From IMG/VR virus record IMGVR_UViG_3300017605_000831, positions 1-32,039 of that record: a DNA stretch of 32,039 bases, one strand, 5' to 3'. How positions within the stretch are numbered: position 1 is the stretch's first letter; each line of letters opens with the position of its first letter. This DNA comes from a virus. A program made the position numbers and the translations under genes. Below, piece after piece: positions 6,805 to 14,569 of the stretch. Below the pieces are notes generated by a model that was not told the DNA's origin, did no database searches, and worked only from the letters and a program-made list of their open reading frames with translations.

Positions 6805-7111
6805 GCAGTCAGATGGTACGCGAATGGGAGCTAACGCGCATTCGCTTGATGCGCGGCGCCGAGGCTCTCTGTTAGAGAAATGTGAAGCGCCTGATACGAA
6901 AATGGTGAAAAGGCGTTACCCCAGGTCAGAGGCCATGTGATCGTGTTCAAACTCCCCTCTACTAGTGCACAATTACCCTCGTGGCGATGCGAATGATGCC
7001 GTTGTCACGCCGGGGACGGGAGGCGTAAAGCGGTGAGCCACGCATATCCATGCACCAACCGTGCGGCCGGTATCGCCCGCCCGCCCGTGACCGCCAGGGA
7101 GGCCACCGCCC
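6805..7111. promoter_or_regulatory. Divergent regulatory region between XRE regulator and prohead protease
   Basis: This 307-base gap is visibly AT-richer than its surroundings. The heptamer GCGAATG occurs at 6820-6826 and 6989-6995, and inverted (CATTCGC) at 6839-6845; a 7-bp dyad CGCGCAT (6835-6841) / ATGCGCG (6849-6855) overlaps them. A weak rightward promoter can be proposed from TTCAAA (6946-6951) and CACAAT (6968-6973), 16 bases apart. A short frame at 7033-7125 has a GGGAGG upstream but is too short to trust. The protease ribosome binding site (AGGGAGG, about 7096-7102) closes the region. Confidence 0.45.
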
Positions 7112-8494
7112 ATGCCGTGGATTGAGGTCCCCGACTTCCAGCCCAAGCGGCCGGTGCAGGCCCGGGCGCAGGCGCAGGGCGAGCGTCGCTGGTACACCAT
7201 CAGGAACGCCGCTTCCGCAGACGAGGCGGAGTTGCTGCTGTACGACGAGATCGGGGGCTGGTTCGGCGCGACCGCCGACCAGTTCGTGGACGACCTCAAG
7301 GCCGTGACCGCCCCGAATATCCGCGTCCGCATCAACTCCCCTGGCGGGTCCGTGTTCGAGGGCCTGGCCATCGCCAACGCCCTGCGCGCACACCCCGCGA
7401 ACGTCACCGCCCAGATCGACGGGCTCGCCGCATCCATCGCGTCCGTGATCGCCATGGCCGGTGACCGGCTGGTGATGATGCCGAACAGCATGCTGATGAT
7501 CCATGACGCTTCCGGGCTGTGCGTGGGCGACGCCGCCGAGATGACCAAGATGGCCGAGGTCCTCGGGCTCATCTCCGACAACATCGCCGACGTCTACGCC
7601 ACCAAGGCCGGCGGCACCCGCGAGCAGTGGCGCGACACGATGCGCGCGGAGACCTGGTACCTGCCCGAGGACGCCGTCAAGGCCGGGCTCGCCGACGAGG
7701 CCGTCCCCGGGAAGGCGCCCGCCGAGGGCGACCCGGAGATGCACGCCGCCTACGACCCCGCCGTGTACGGCTACCACGGCCCGGCGCAGCCCGAGCGGCC
7801 CAAGCCCGGCCCGCCCCCGGCGAAGGCGCAGACCGAGGAGCCCGCGCCGGCCGCGCTCACCATCAGCCTCGGCGACGCCGTCGGCGAACAGCTTGTGGCC
7901 GCGCTCCGGGCCTCCGTCAAGGCCAACGCGGCGATCGCGGACACCGCGTCGTCCGTGCACCACACCGCCACCACCGACGCGGCCTGGGACGGCCCCGCCG
8001 CAGTGGCCGCGATGCCCAACGAGGAATCCGTGCTGCGGTACTGCCACGCCTGGTACGACCCGGACGGCGACCCCGACGCGAAAGCCTCCTACCGGTTCCC
8101 GCACCACAAGACCAAGGGCGGCCCCGCCAACCTCGCCGCCTGCCGCAACGGCCTCGCCCGCCTCGACGGCTCCAACATCCCCGACTCGGAGAAGGCCGGC
8201 GTCCGCCGCCACCTGCAAGCACACCTCGATGACGCCAAGGGCAACGCGGACGACACCGCCCCGGCCGAGGCGCTCGGCGAGCACGGACAAGAACCGCCCA
8301 GCTCCGACCCGCGGGGCGCCGGCGAGTCCGGTGCGCCCGACGCGGAGCCGGCGCCCATGGCAGTCGCCTCCGAGCCGGCCGAGCCTACGTGGGCCGATGT
8401 CGTCTCCCGCCTCACCAACGGCCAGCCCACCACCTGGGCCGGGGCCATCCAACGTCTGACCCGTGCCTCGTCGTCCAGCGCGACGGAATCCTGA
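7112..8494 (+). CDS. ClpP-like prohead (head maturation) protease
   Basis: A 460-residue serine protease that trims head proteins during maturation. Residues about 20-200 have the ClpP/crotonase-like fold: VRINSPGGSVFEGLAIANAL, the nucleophile motif DGLAASIASVIAMAGD (Ser108 the likely nucleophile), and MLMIHDASG (His131). An acidic residue in RAETWYLPEDAVKAGLAD (near 180) could complete the triad. The remaining 260 residues are linker-rich and include a domain with LRYCHAWYDPDGDP and YRFPHHKTKGGPANLAA, a pattern seen in phage protease/scaffold fusions, so the C-terminus may act as scaffold. It starts at ATG 7112 after AGGGAGG and precedes the capsid gene by 10 bases, the normal order. Confidence 0.92.
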   Translation: MPWIEVPDFQPKRPVQARAQAQGERRWYTIRNAASADEAELLLYDEIGGWFGATADQFVDDLKAVTAPNIRVRINSPGGSVFEGLAIANALRAHPANVTAQIDGLAASIASVIAMAGDRLVMMPNSMLMIHDASGLCVGDAAEMTKMAEVLGLISDNIADVYATKAGGTREQWRDTMRAETWYLPEDAVKAGLADEAVPGKAPAEGDPEMHAAYDPAVYGYHGPAQPERPKPGPPPAKAQTEEPAPAALTISLGDAVGEQLVAALRASVKANAAIADTASSVHHTATTDAAWDGPAAVAAMPNEESVLRYCHAWYDPDGDPDAKASYRFPHHKTKGGPANLAACRNGLARLDGSNIPDSEKAGVRRHLQAHLDDAKGNADDTAPAEALGEHGQEPPSSDPRGAGESGAPDAEPAPMAVASEPAEPTWADVVSRLTNGQPTTWAGAIQRLTRASSSSATES

Positions 8495-8504
8495 GGAGGA
8501 ACCA

Positions 8505-9854
8505 GTGGCACTCACCCTGACCGTCCCGCGCAACGCCGACGAGCTCGCGGAGATGATCGGCGACATGGGCAAGCTTGCCCAGATCACCGAGAGCCCCGAG
8601 GTGTTGACACAGTTCATCGACGCCTACGGGCAGAAGCAGCGCACCGCGGACCCGGGCATCGAGCAGCAGATCCGGGACGAGACACAGCGCCAGTTCGCCG
8701 ACGTCCTGCGCAACGGGCAGATCGACGCGATCAACCGCCTCAACCTCACCCCCGGGGACATCCCGCAGGCCCGGTCCAAGCACTACAACCCGAAGGCCCC
8801 CGGAGCCAAACTCGACCAGCAGTACCAGAACTGGGCCGACTACTTCGGCACCACCTGGACGGGCAACACTAGCGCGGAGGCCCTTGCCGGCCGGTCCGAG
8901 ATCACCCGCATCCAGAACTCGTTCGGGTCCACCGTGCCGTCCGACGGCGGGTTCCTGATCCCGGAGGTGCTCCGCGCGGAGCTGTTGCGGGTCGCCCTGG
9001 AACAGTCCGTCGTGCGGAAGAACGCACGCGTGGTACCGATGGAGTCGCTTACCGTCCCCTACCCGATCCTCGACTCCACCAGCAACGCCAACTCCGTGTA
9101 CGGCGGCGTGATCGGCTACTGGACGGAAGAGGGCGGAACCCTCACCGACTCCTCGCCGACCTTCGGCCGGATCGTACTCTCGGCGAAGAAGCTGACCCTG
9201 TACAGCGAGATCCCCAACGAGCTGTTCTCCGACTCGCTGATCTCCGTCCAGCAGTTCATGGCCGAGTCCTACCCCGAGGCGCTGATGTGGTTCGAGGACT
9301 GCGCGTTCACCGACGGCAACGGCGTCGGGCAGCCGCTCGGCTACCTCAATGCCCCGGCCGCCGTGTCGGTGGCGAAGGAGTCCGGCCAGCCGGCGGCCAC
9401 GATCGTGTGGGAGAACATCGTCAAGATGTACGCCCGCATGCTGCCCTCCTCGATCTCGCGGGCGGTGTGGGTCATCAACAACGACGCGTTCCCCGAGCTG
9501 GCCACCATGGCCCTGTCGGTGGGCACCGGCGGGTCCGCGATCTGGATCGGCGACGGCGGTGGCGAGGCTACTCCGCCGATGCGCATCCTCGGCCGCCCGG
9601 TCATCTTCACCGAGAAGGTCAGCTCGGTTGGCACCGCGGGCGACATCAACTTCGTGGACTTCGGCTACTACCTCATCGGTGACCGGCAGGCCATGCAGAC
9701 CGCCACCAGCACCGAGTTCAAGTTCGGCGCGGACAAGACCTCGGTGCGCGTCATCGAGCGGGTCGACGGCACCCCGTGGATCAAGTCCGCGATCACCCCC
9801 CGCAAGGGCGGCAACACCCTGTCGCCTTTCGTCAAGGTCGCCACCCGCTCCTGA
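8505..9854 (+). CDS. Major capsid protein (HK97 fold)
   Basis: A 449-residue capsid subunit. Start GTG 8505 is supported by AGGAGG at 8494-8499, 5 bases upstream, overlapping the protease stop. The first ~110 residues (ELAEMIGDMGKLAQITESPE, EQQIRDETQRQFADVL) are helical and charged, like the HK97 delta domain that serves as an internal scaffold and is removed by the protease. The remainder shows HK97-family features: STVPSDGGFLIPEVLRAELL, a beta-rich E-loop region (VYGGVIGYWTEEGG), ELFSDSLISVQQFMAE, FTDGNGVGQPLGYLNAP, and WVINNDAFPELATM followed by PVIFTEKV. Immediately downstream of the protease, as expected. Confidence 0.94.
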   Translation: MALTLTVPRNADELAEMIGDMGKLAQITESPEVLTQFIDAYGQKQRTADPGIEQQIRDETQRQFADVLRNGQIDAINRLNLTPGDIPQARSKHYNPKAPGAKLDQQYQNWADYFGTTWTGNTSAEALAGRSEITRIQNSFGSTVPSDGGFLIPEVLRAELLRVALEQSVVRKNARVVPMESLTVPYPILDSTSNANSVYGGVIGYWTEEGGTLTDSSPTFGRIVLSAKKLTLYSEIPNELFSDSLISVQQFMAESYPEALMWFEDCAFTDGNGVGQPLGYLNAPAAVSVAKESGQPAATIVWENIVKMYARMLPSSISRAVWVINNDAFPELATMALSVGTGGSAIWIGDGGGEATPPMRILGRPVIFTEKVSSVGTAGDINFVDFGYYLIGDRQAMQTATSTEFKFGADKTSVRVIERVDGTPWIKSAITPRKGGNTLSPFVKVATRS

Positions 9855-9937
9855 CATCCGCCAGCCTGGCCAGGCAGTAACGCCCCTGGCCGGGCCGCTC
9901 CGAACCGGCACTCAACCCCCGCAAGGAAGGCAGCACC

Positions 9938-10354
9938 ATGGCAGCAATGGAATGGCTCGGACGCGGCAACGTCGTCCCGATCGCCGCAGGGGCCGCGCTG
10001 TCGATGCGCGACTGCGGCGGCATCACGTTCGTGTGCACCGGCAACGACACGTTCACGCTCACCGTGTCCGATGCGTTCGGCGGGTCCTACGCGACGCCGG
10101 GCAGCATCATCACCCACAAGATCACGAACACGTCGACCAACGGCACCGCGGCCTGGGCCACCGCCACCCAGACCGCGTCCAACGCCGTCACTATCTCCAG
10201 TGGCGCCGTCGCGTTCTACGTCAGCGGCGACATGCTGCCCGACGGCAAGTCGTACGTGAAGGTCTCCGTCGGCGGGTCCGGGCTCGTCACTGCGGTCCTC
10301 CACGACCTGACCGCACAGCGCAAGGCCGACAACCTCTCCATCCCGGGGGCCTGA
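9938..10354 (+). CDS. Putative capsid decoration or head-associated structural protein
   Basis: A 138-residue beta-rich protein starting at ATG 9938 after AAGGAAGG (9923-9930). It is rich in Thr/Ser/Gly with alternating hydrophobic strands (ITFVCTGNDTFTLTVSDAF, IITHKITNTSTNG, AVTISSGAVAFYVSG, YVKVSVGGSGLVTAVLHDL) and lacks Cys pairs or enzymatic motifs. Genes directly after the capsid in this phage type often encode head decoration proteins, and the compositional bias fits. The assignment rests on position and composition rather than on a recognised family. Confidence 0.6.
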   Translation: MAAMEWLGRGNVVPIAAGAALSMRDCGGITFVCTGNDTFTLTVSDAFGGSYATPGSIITHKITNTSTNGTAAWATATQTASNAVTISSGAVAFYVSGDMLPDGKSYVKVSVGGSGLVTAVLHDLTAQRKADNLSIPGA

Positions 10355-10356
10355 CC

Positions 10357-10842
10357 ATGTCCGTCATCATCCAGGGCGGTCAACTCCGCACGCTCTTCCT
10401 CGGCACCAAGGTCGACCGCGCCACGGCGACACTCCCGCAGACCGCAACTGGCGCCCTGTTCACCGTTGCGGGCGGCCGGGTCCTCCTCACCTCCATCGTG
10501 GGCGAGGTCACCACCGCCCTCGGCGCGACCGCGACCAGCCTCAACCTGGTGCACACCCCGACTGTCGGCACCGTCGGCGACCTGTGCGCGGCCACCGTGT
10601 GCACCTCCGATTCGGTCGGCACGCTCTACGGCATCACCGGGATCCCCGCGGATCTGATGTCCGCGGAGAAGAACGGCGGCACCGTCGTCCCCGTCGACTA
10701 CAACACCGGCCTGCCGCTGCGCGGCCTGATCCTGCCCATCGGCGCGATCGGCCTCAAGTCGACGGCCAACGACACCGGCTCGGTGAAGTGGTCCATCACC
10801 TACGTGCCGTACGACGACCCCGCCTCCGTGACGGCGGCCTGA
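10357..10842 (+). CDS. Putative virion structural protein
   Basis: A 161-residue protein whose ATG follows the previous stop by 2 bases. It is beta-rich and Thr/Val/Gly-rich: GALFTVAGGRVLLTSIVGEV, TTALGATATSLNLVHTPT, DLCAATVCTSDSVG and a C-terminal RGLILPIGAIGLKSTANDTG. The composition resembles the adjacent decoration-type protein and the 171-residue protein after the tape measure, suggesting another surface-exposed sandwich. The paired Cys (near 71 and 76) could form a disulphide. Family not recognised. Position between capsid and neck genes supports a head-surface role. Confidence 0.55.
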   Translation: MSVIIQGGQLRTLFLGTKVDRATATLPQTATGALFTVAGGRVLLTSIVGEVTTALGATATSLNLVHTPTVGTVGDLCAATVCTSDSVGTLYGITGIPADLMSAEKNGGTVVPVDYNTGLPLRGLILPIGAIGLKSTANDTGSVKWSITYVPYDDPASVTAA

Positions 10843-10843
10843 C

Positions 10844-11254
10844 ATGGCCCTGTGGATCTGCCGGGACTGCACCGCCGCGTACTCGGTGGACGCCCCGGCG
10901 TGCCCGCAGTGCGGCAGCGCCGATCGCGTCGACGAGAAGGAACAGAACATGCCGAAGATCACCGTTGCCGGGGGTCCCTCCGTTGCCGGGATCACCGCCG
11001 CATGGGGCAGCGAAGAGCCCACCGAGAACACCGAGGGGAGTGAGCAGACATCTCCTGGTACCAGCTCCTCGACATCCTCACAGAAGCCGTCGACCTCGCC
11101 CGAGACGAGCAGCAGCGAGACCCCGTCGCCTGCCCGAACGACGGCGAGCCGCTCCAGGAAGGCCCGGACGGGCTCCTCTGCTGCCCCTTCGACGGCTATC
11201 GACCCGACGGCACCTACGTCCGGCACCGACTCTGACGAGGGCGGCGAGAAGTGA
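10844..11254 (+). CDS. Zinc-ribbon protein with low-complexity tail
   Basis: The first ~35 residues form a zinc ribbon: WICRDCTAAY and PACPQCGS (two CxxC pairs at Cys6/9 and Cys20/23). A short PKITVAGGPSVAGITAAWG segment follows, and from residue 66 onward the protein is an extended Ser/Thr/Pro-rich tail ending SDEGGEK. Starts one base after the previous stop. The tail's composition is what results from reading another coding frame: that frame (11050-11235) encodes a well-structured small protein, so part of this gene is dual-coding. The ribbon may bind nucleic acid or a protein partner; function unknown. Confidence 0.65.
   Translation: MALWICRDCTAAYSVDAPACPQCGSADRVDEKEQNMPKITVAGGPSVAGITAAWGSEEPTENTEGSEQTSPGTSSSTSSQKPSTSPETSSSETPSPARTTASRSRKARTGSSAAPSTAIDPTAPTSGTDSDEGGEK
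11050..11235 (+). CDS. Overlapping gene: SWYQLLD-type small Cys-containing protein (probable ATC start)
   Basis: In the -1 frame relative to the zinc-ribbon gene, an open frame from 11044 to a TGA at 11233-11235 encodes SWYQLLDILTEAVDLARDE, then VACPNDGEPLQEGPDG and LLCCPFDGYRPDG. Proteins with this SWYQLLD...CPNDGEPL...GPDG...CPFDG pattern are familiar to me from Streptomyces phages. A strong ribosome binding site GAGGGGAG (11033-11040) stands 9 bases before ATC 11050, exactly where homologues have their initiator Met; no ATG, GTG or TTG exists in frame, and a TGA at 11041 blocks entry from upstream. Initiation at ATC is inferred. The Cys residues suggest metal binding. Function unknown. Confidence 0.6.
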   Translation: MSWYQLLDILTEAVDLARDEQQRDPVACPNDGEPLQEGPDGLLCCPFDGYRPDGTYVRHRL

Positions 11255-11373
11255 GCACCTCGCAGGCCCCCGGTACCTACCTCGTCTCCTGGGTCGAAAG
11301 GGCGGGCGACGGCACGTCAGAGCACCTGATCTCCATCGAGCGCATCGCCGAAGACGCCACCACCGGCGCCTGA
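11251..11373 (+). CDS. Short hypothetical protein
   Basis: A 40-residue frame starting at a GTG that overlaps the TGA of the zinc-ribbon gene (GTGA). The product VSTSQAPGTYLVSWVERAG continues into EHLISIERIAEDATTGA and looks like a single small beta-hairpin unit. The overlap and the coding-like third-position bias support it, but there is only a weak purine-rich stretch upstream and I recognise no family. Confidence 0.4.
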   Translation: MSTSQAPGTYLVSWVERAGDGTSEHLISIERIAEDATTGA

Positions 11374-11447
11374 CGACCGCACCACCGCCGTGACCCCGCC
11401 CGCTCCCGTCCGGGGGTGGCCGGCCAGGAAAGCAAGGGCACAGGATC

Positions 11448-12509
11448 ATGGGCACAGGCTGGTACGCCACCCGCGAGGACGTGAGGTCTGCGCTGGGTTC
11501 GGCGTCCACTGCGCGGGACGACGCGCAGGTCGACCGCGCGCTGGAGGCGGCGTCCCGCGCGGTCGAAGCGGTGTGCCAGCGGGACTTCCGGCCCGTGCTC
11601 ACCACCCGCTACAAGGACTGGCCGTCCGAGCAGACCTCGCGTCCCTGGCGTCTGTGGCTGGACCGCGACGAACTGATCTCCGCCACGCTCATCACCTCCG
11701 GCGGCACCGTGGTCCCGTCGACGGACTACAACCTGGAGCCCGCCAACTTCGGGCCTCCGTACAACCGGATCGAGATCCGCCTGGACCGGCCGTCCGCCTG
11801 GTCGTCCGGTAGCACCCGCCAGCACGCCATCGCGATCACGGGCCTGTTCGGGTACCGGGACGACGCGGCGCCGGCCGGGGCGCTCGCCGCAGCCATCAGC
11901 AGCACGACGGCCACGGCGGTCACGGTCACGGACTCGACCGCGGTCGGCGTTGGGGACCTGATCCGGTGCGGTGACGAGCGGATGACCGTCACCGACAAGT
12001 CGTTGGCCGACACCGGGCAGACCGTACAGACCCCGCTCACCGCGCAGAAGAACGATGTCCTCCTGGCCGTGACCAACGGTGCCGCCTACCGCAAGGGCGA
12101 GGTGCTGACTCTCGGCGCGGAACGGGTCCGCGTCCGCGACATCGCGGGCAACACCCTCATGGTGGAGCGCGCCTGGGACGGGACGCAGCTCGACGCGCAC
12201 TCCGGGACGGCGATCTGGGCGCCCCGCCTCCTGACTGTCGCCCGGGCCGCGGCCGGCAGTGCGGCGGCCACCGCGCTGAACGGCGCTCCGCTGACCCGGT
12301 GGGTGCCGCCGGGCCTGGTGCACACCCTGACGATCGCCGATGCCATGTGCACGCTGCTGTCCGAGCAGGCCGGGTACGCGCGGACGGTGAAGTCCCAGGC
12401 CGGCACGGGCACCCGATCGGTGGCCGCGGTGACGTTGGAGCGGGACGCACTGCGCGAGCGGGTCGCCGACTCCGACGTGGCCCGCAAGATCCGGATTCGG
12501 GTGGTGTGA
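11448..12509 (+). CDS. Head-tail connector (neck adaptor) protein with inserted beta modules
   Basis: A 353-residue protein at the usual position of the HK97 gp6-type adaptor. The N-terminal part has the adaptor pattern WYATREDVRSALGSAS, then ALEAASRAVEAVCQRDF and RWLWLDRDELIS-like strands, and the C-terminal part resumes helical with LVHTLTIADAMCTLLSEQAG and a final ARKIRIRVV. Between them (about 145-265) lie one or two small beta modules (TAVTVTDSTAVGVGDLIRCG, DERMTVTD, MVERAWDGTQLDAHSGTAIW). The insert resembles the last 80 residues of the 736-residue minor tail protein. It is longer than typical adaptors because of this insertion. It would dock under the portal. Confidence 0.75.
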   Translation: MGTGWYATREDVRSALGSASTARDDAQVDRALEAASRAVEAVCQRDFRPVLTTRYKDWPSEQTSRPWRLWLDRDELISATLITSGGTVVPSTDYNLEPANFGPPYNRIEIRLDRPSAWSSGSTRQHAIAITGLFGYRDDAAPAGALAAAISSTTATAVTVTDSTAVGVGDLIRCGDERMTVTDKSLADTGQTVQTPLTAQKNDVLLAVTNGAAYRKGEVLTLGAERVRVRDIAGNTLMVERAWDGTQLDAHSGTAIWAPRLLTVARAAAGSAAATALNGAPLTRWVPPGLVHTLTIADAMCTLLSEQAGYARTVKSQAGTGTRSVAAVTLERDALRERVADSDVARKIRIRVV

Positions 12510-12511
12510 CG

Positions 12512-12907
12512 ATGCCCGAGGCCATGTTCGACGCGCGCCTGATCAAGCGCGGCCCGATGTTCAACGGCAAGACCGCGGCCGCGCTGCACACCTACGCGGA
12601 CGAGGTCGGCTACAAGGTCGCCACCTACGCCGAGGACCAGGTGCAGCAGCGCCTCGCACAGGTGCTGCAGCACCCCACCGGCTACTACCAGTCCAAGGTC
12701 ACCGTCGAGCGGGCCGGGACCGGCTACCGGGTCACCGACCAGGGCGTGGTGTACGGGCCGTGGCTGGAGGGTGTCTCCAGCCGCAACGAGACGACCAGAT
12801 TCAAGGGGTACGCCACGTTCCGCCGCACCAAGGCCCTCGTGGACCGCCGCGCCTCGCAGATCGCCTACGAACTGCTCACCCGCTACAAGGCGATGGGGCT
12901 GATCTGA
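12512..12907 (+). CDS. Neck protein (putative head closure/HK97 gp10-like)
   Basis: A 131-residue protein starting at ATG 12512, two bases after the adaptor stop. Features: MFDARLIKRGPMFNGKTAAA, a helix YADEVGYKVATYAEDQVQQR, beta strands YYQSKVTVERAGTGYRVTDQ, GVVYGPWLEGVSS and a basic helix at the end. The GPWLEG motif and the helix-strand layout are like small neck/tail-completion proteins found between adaptor and tail terminator genes. The family name is tentative; position and size are the main support. Confidence 0.6.
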   Translation: MPEAMFDARLIKRGPMFNGKTAAALHTYADEVGYKVATYAEDQVQQRLAQVLQHPTGYYQSKVTVERAGTGYRVTDQGVVYGPWLEGVSSRNETTRFKGYATFRRTKALVDRRASQIAYELLTRYKAMGLI

Positions 12908-12908
12908 C

Positions 12909-13379
12909 ATGGCCGACACCCCGCTCGACATCGTCACGATCCTCGACGCGGTGCAGTCCCACGCCCTGGCGTCCGGCTGGTTCACCTCCGTCAACGGTGA
13001 GGAACCCAAGTCCCCGCCCGACACCAGCGGCCTCACTGCCGCGGTGTGGGTGCAGGACATCGGGCCCGCGCGCGGCGGTTCCGGCCTGGTATCCACGTCC
13101 GTCCGTCTGGCGCTCACGGTGCGTCTGTACGCCGGGTTGTGGACCGAGCCGGGTGATGCGATCGACCCGAATCTGACGGCCGCCCTGGACGTGCTCCTGC
13201 GCTCGTACAGCGGCGACTTCACCCTTGGCGGCACCGTCCGTGAGGTCGACCTGCTCGGCCAGTTCGGCGACCCGCTGTCCGCGAAGGCGGGCTACATGGT
13301 CCAGTCCGGCACCGAGTACCGCGTCATGGACATCGTGCTGCCCCTCATCGTTGACGATCTTTGGGACCAGGAGGAATAG
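12909..13379 (+). CDS. Tail terminator protein (putative)
   Basis: A 156-residue protein in the slot normally occupied by the tail terminator, which caps the tail tube and joins it to the neck. The N-terminal helix DIVTILDAVQSHALASGWF is followed by strands LTAAVWVQDIGPA, TSVRLALTVRLYAG, a helix NLTAALDVLLRSYSG and strands AKAGYMVQSG, YRVMDIVLPLIVDDLWDQEE. This alpha/beta layout with a repeated strand pair matches terminator-like folds. It starts one base after the previous stop and precedes a tail-tube-like gene. Confidence 0.6.
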   Translation: MADTPLDIVTILDAVQSHALASGWFTSVNGEEPKSPPDTSGLTAAVWVQDIGPARGGSGLVSTSVRLALTVRLYAGLWTEPGDAIDPNLTAALDVLLRSYSGDFTLGGTVREVDLLGQFGDPLSAKAGYMVQSGTEYRVMDIVLPLIVDDLWDQEE

Positions 13380-13382
13380 GCC

Positions 13383-14129
13383 ATGGCCAAGCAAGGCGGT
13401 CTCGGAGACCGCTTCTTCATCGGCGGCGCGGACGTCTCCGGTGACGTCAGTGCCCTGGGCAACATCGGCGGCGGTCCGGCCCTGTTGGACGGCACCGACA
13501 TCACCCAGCCCGCGATGGCCCGCATCCCGGGCCTGCGGGACGGGCGCATGGAGTTCACCGCGTTCTTCAACCCGACGGTGGGCGCGACCCACGACAAGCT
13601 CGCCGCGCTGCCCACCTCCGACGTGATCTGCACCTACTGTCGCGGAGCCGTCCTCGGGAACCCGGCCGCGTGCCTGGTCGCCAAGCAGGTCAACTACGAC
13701 GGCACCCGCGGGAACGACGGGGCGTTCACCTTCGCGGTGTCCGCGCAGGCCAACGGGTTCGGCCTGGAATGGGGGCTCCAGCTCACCGCAGGGCTGCGCA
13801 CGGACACCGCGGCCACGAACGGCACGTCGATCGACACCACGGCCTCGGCCAGCTTCGGGGCGCAGGCGTACCTCCAGGTGACCGCGTTCACCGGCACCGA
13901 CGCCACGGTGAAGATCCAGGACTCCGCCGACAACTCCAGCTTCGCCGACGTCACCGGCCTCACCTTCACCCAGATCACTGCCGCCCCGGCCACGCAGCGC
14001 CTGGCCACCGCGAACACCGCGACGATCCGCCGCTACCTGCGCGCCGTCACCGTCACCACCGGCGGCTTCACCAGCGCCACGTTCTCCGTCGTCATCAACA
14101 AAAACCCGATCGCGGGAGCGAGCTTCTGA
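13383..14129 (+). CDS. Tail tube-like protein with C-terminal beta-sandwich domain
   Basis: A 248-residue protein starting at ATG 13383 after AGGAGG. Residues 1-135 have the tail-tube type beginning GDRFFIGGADVSGDVSALG and the strand pattern MEFTAFFNPTVGATHDKLAA, AVSAQANGFGLEWGLQL. Residues about 140-248 form a separate beta domain (ASFGAQAYLQVTAFTGTDAT, VKIQDSADNSSFADVTGLTF, RRYLRAVTVTTGGFTSATFS), a sandwich often attached to phage tail and head proteins for surface display. A second tube-like gene lies at 14570. This one is a strong candidate for the major tail protein with an external domain, but the roles could be reversed. Confidence 0.7.
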   Translation: MAKQGGLGDRFFIGGADVSGDVSALGNIGGGPALLDGTDITQPAMARIPGLRDGRMEFTAFFNPTVGATHDKLAALPTSDVICTYCRGAVLGNPAACLVAKQVNYDGTRGNDGAFTFAVSAQANGFGLEWGLQLTAGLRTDTAATNGTSIDTTASASFGAQAYLQVTAFTGTDATVKIQDSADNSSFADVTGLTFTQITAAPATQRLATANTATIRRYLRAVTVTTGGFTSATFSVVINKNPIAGASF

Positions 14130-14563
14130 TGTCCCGACCCGAACCGCGCATGGGCCCCGAGTCGTACAAGACGTTCGCGATCGCCGTCCCGTCCGACGAC
14201 TGGCGGCTGGCGACGTGCGCGGAAATCGACTGCCCGGACTACCTGCACGGCTGGCGCGTCCGCGTGGAGGGCCTGCCGCCGGAGCTGGTCCACGCCGCGA
14301 GGAACAGCGGCCGGCGCTACACCGAGATGCGGGTGGCCGAGGGCGAGACGTGGCTGGTGTTCGAGGCCGGACAGGCGTGCTTCCAGAGGACCGAGCACCG
14401 CACGCGGAAGCACGAGAGGCCCGAGCTGTTCCTCGTGCGCGACGGCGACTACCGCGGCAACCCCCGCGGCACGAAGGCCCGGCTGCACCAGCGGCCGGCG
14501 GACTGGCAGGAACACTTCGCCGAGCACCAGCAGGGGCTCGCCGACGCACTCCAGGAAGGGTGA
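14129..14563 (+). CDS. Hypothetical tail-region protein
   Basis: A 144-residue protein whose ATG overlaps the previous TGA (TGATG). Sequence features: ESYKTFAIAVPSDDWRLATC, EIDCPDYLHGWRVRVEGLPP, YTEMRVAEGETWLVFEAGQA, and C-terminal RKHERPELFLVRDGDYRGNP and a Trp-containing helix RPADWQEHFAEHQQGLADAL. This pattern is familiar from Streptomyces phages, always among tail genes, but no function is established to my knowledge. Two or three Cys residues (near 30, 34 and 87) might bind metal. It separates the two tail-tube-like genes. Confidence 0.6.
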   Translation: MSRPEPRMGPESYKTFAIAVPSDDWRLATCAEIDCPDYLHGWRVRVEGLPPELVHAARNSGRRYTEMRVAEGETWLVFEAGQACFQRTEHRTRKHERPELFLVRDGDYRGNPRGTKARLHQRPADWQEHFAEHQQGLADALQEG

Positions 14564-14569
14564 GCACAC

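Noticed and set aside
7033-7125. 30-residue frame with GGGAGG upstream of a GTG, overlapping the protease start
   Set aside because: Too short, no recognisable sequence and it overlaps the protease ribosome binding site; may be a leader peptide but cannot be supported.
6962-8617. 551-residue minus-strand frame opposite the prohead protease
   Set aside because: Gly/Val/Arg-rich antisense of a well-supported ClpP-like protease; no start signal or domain.
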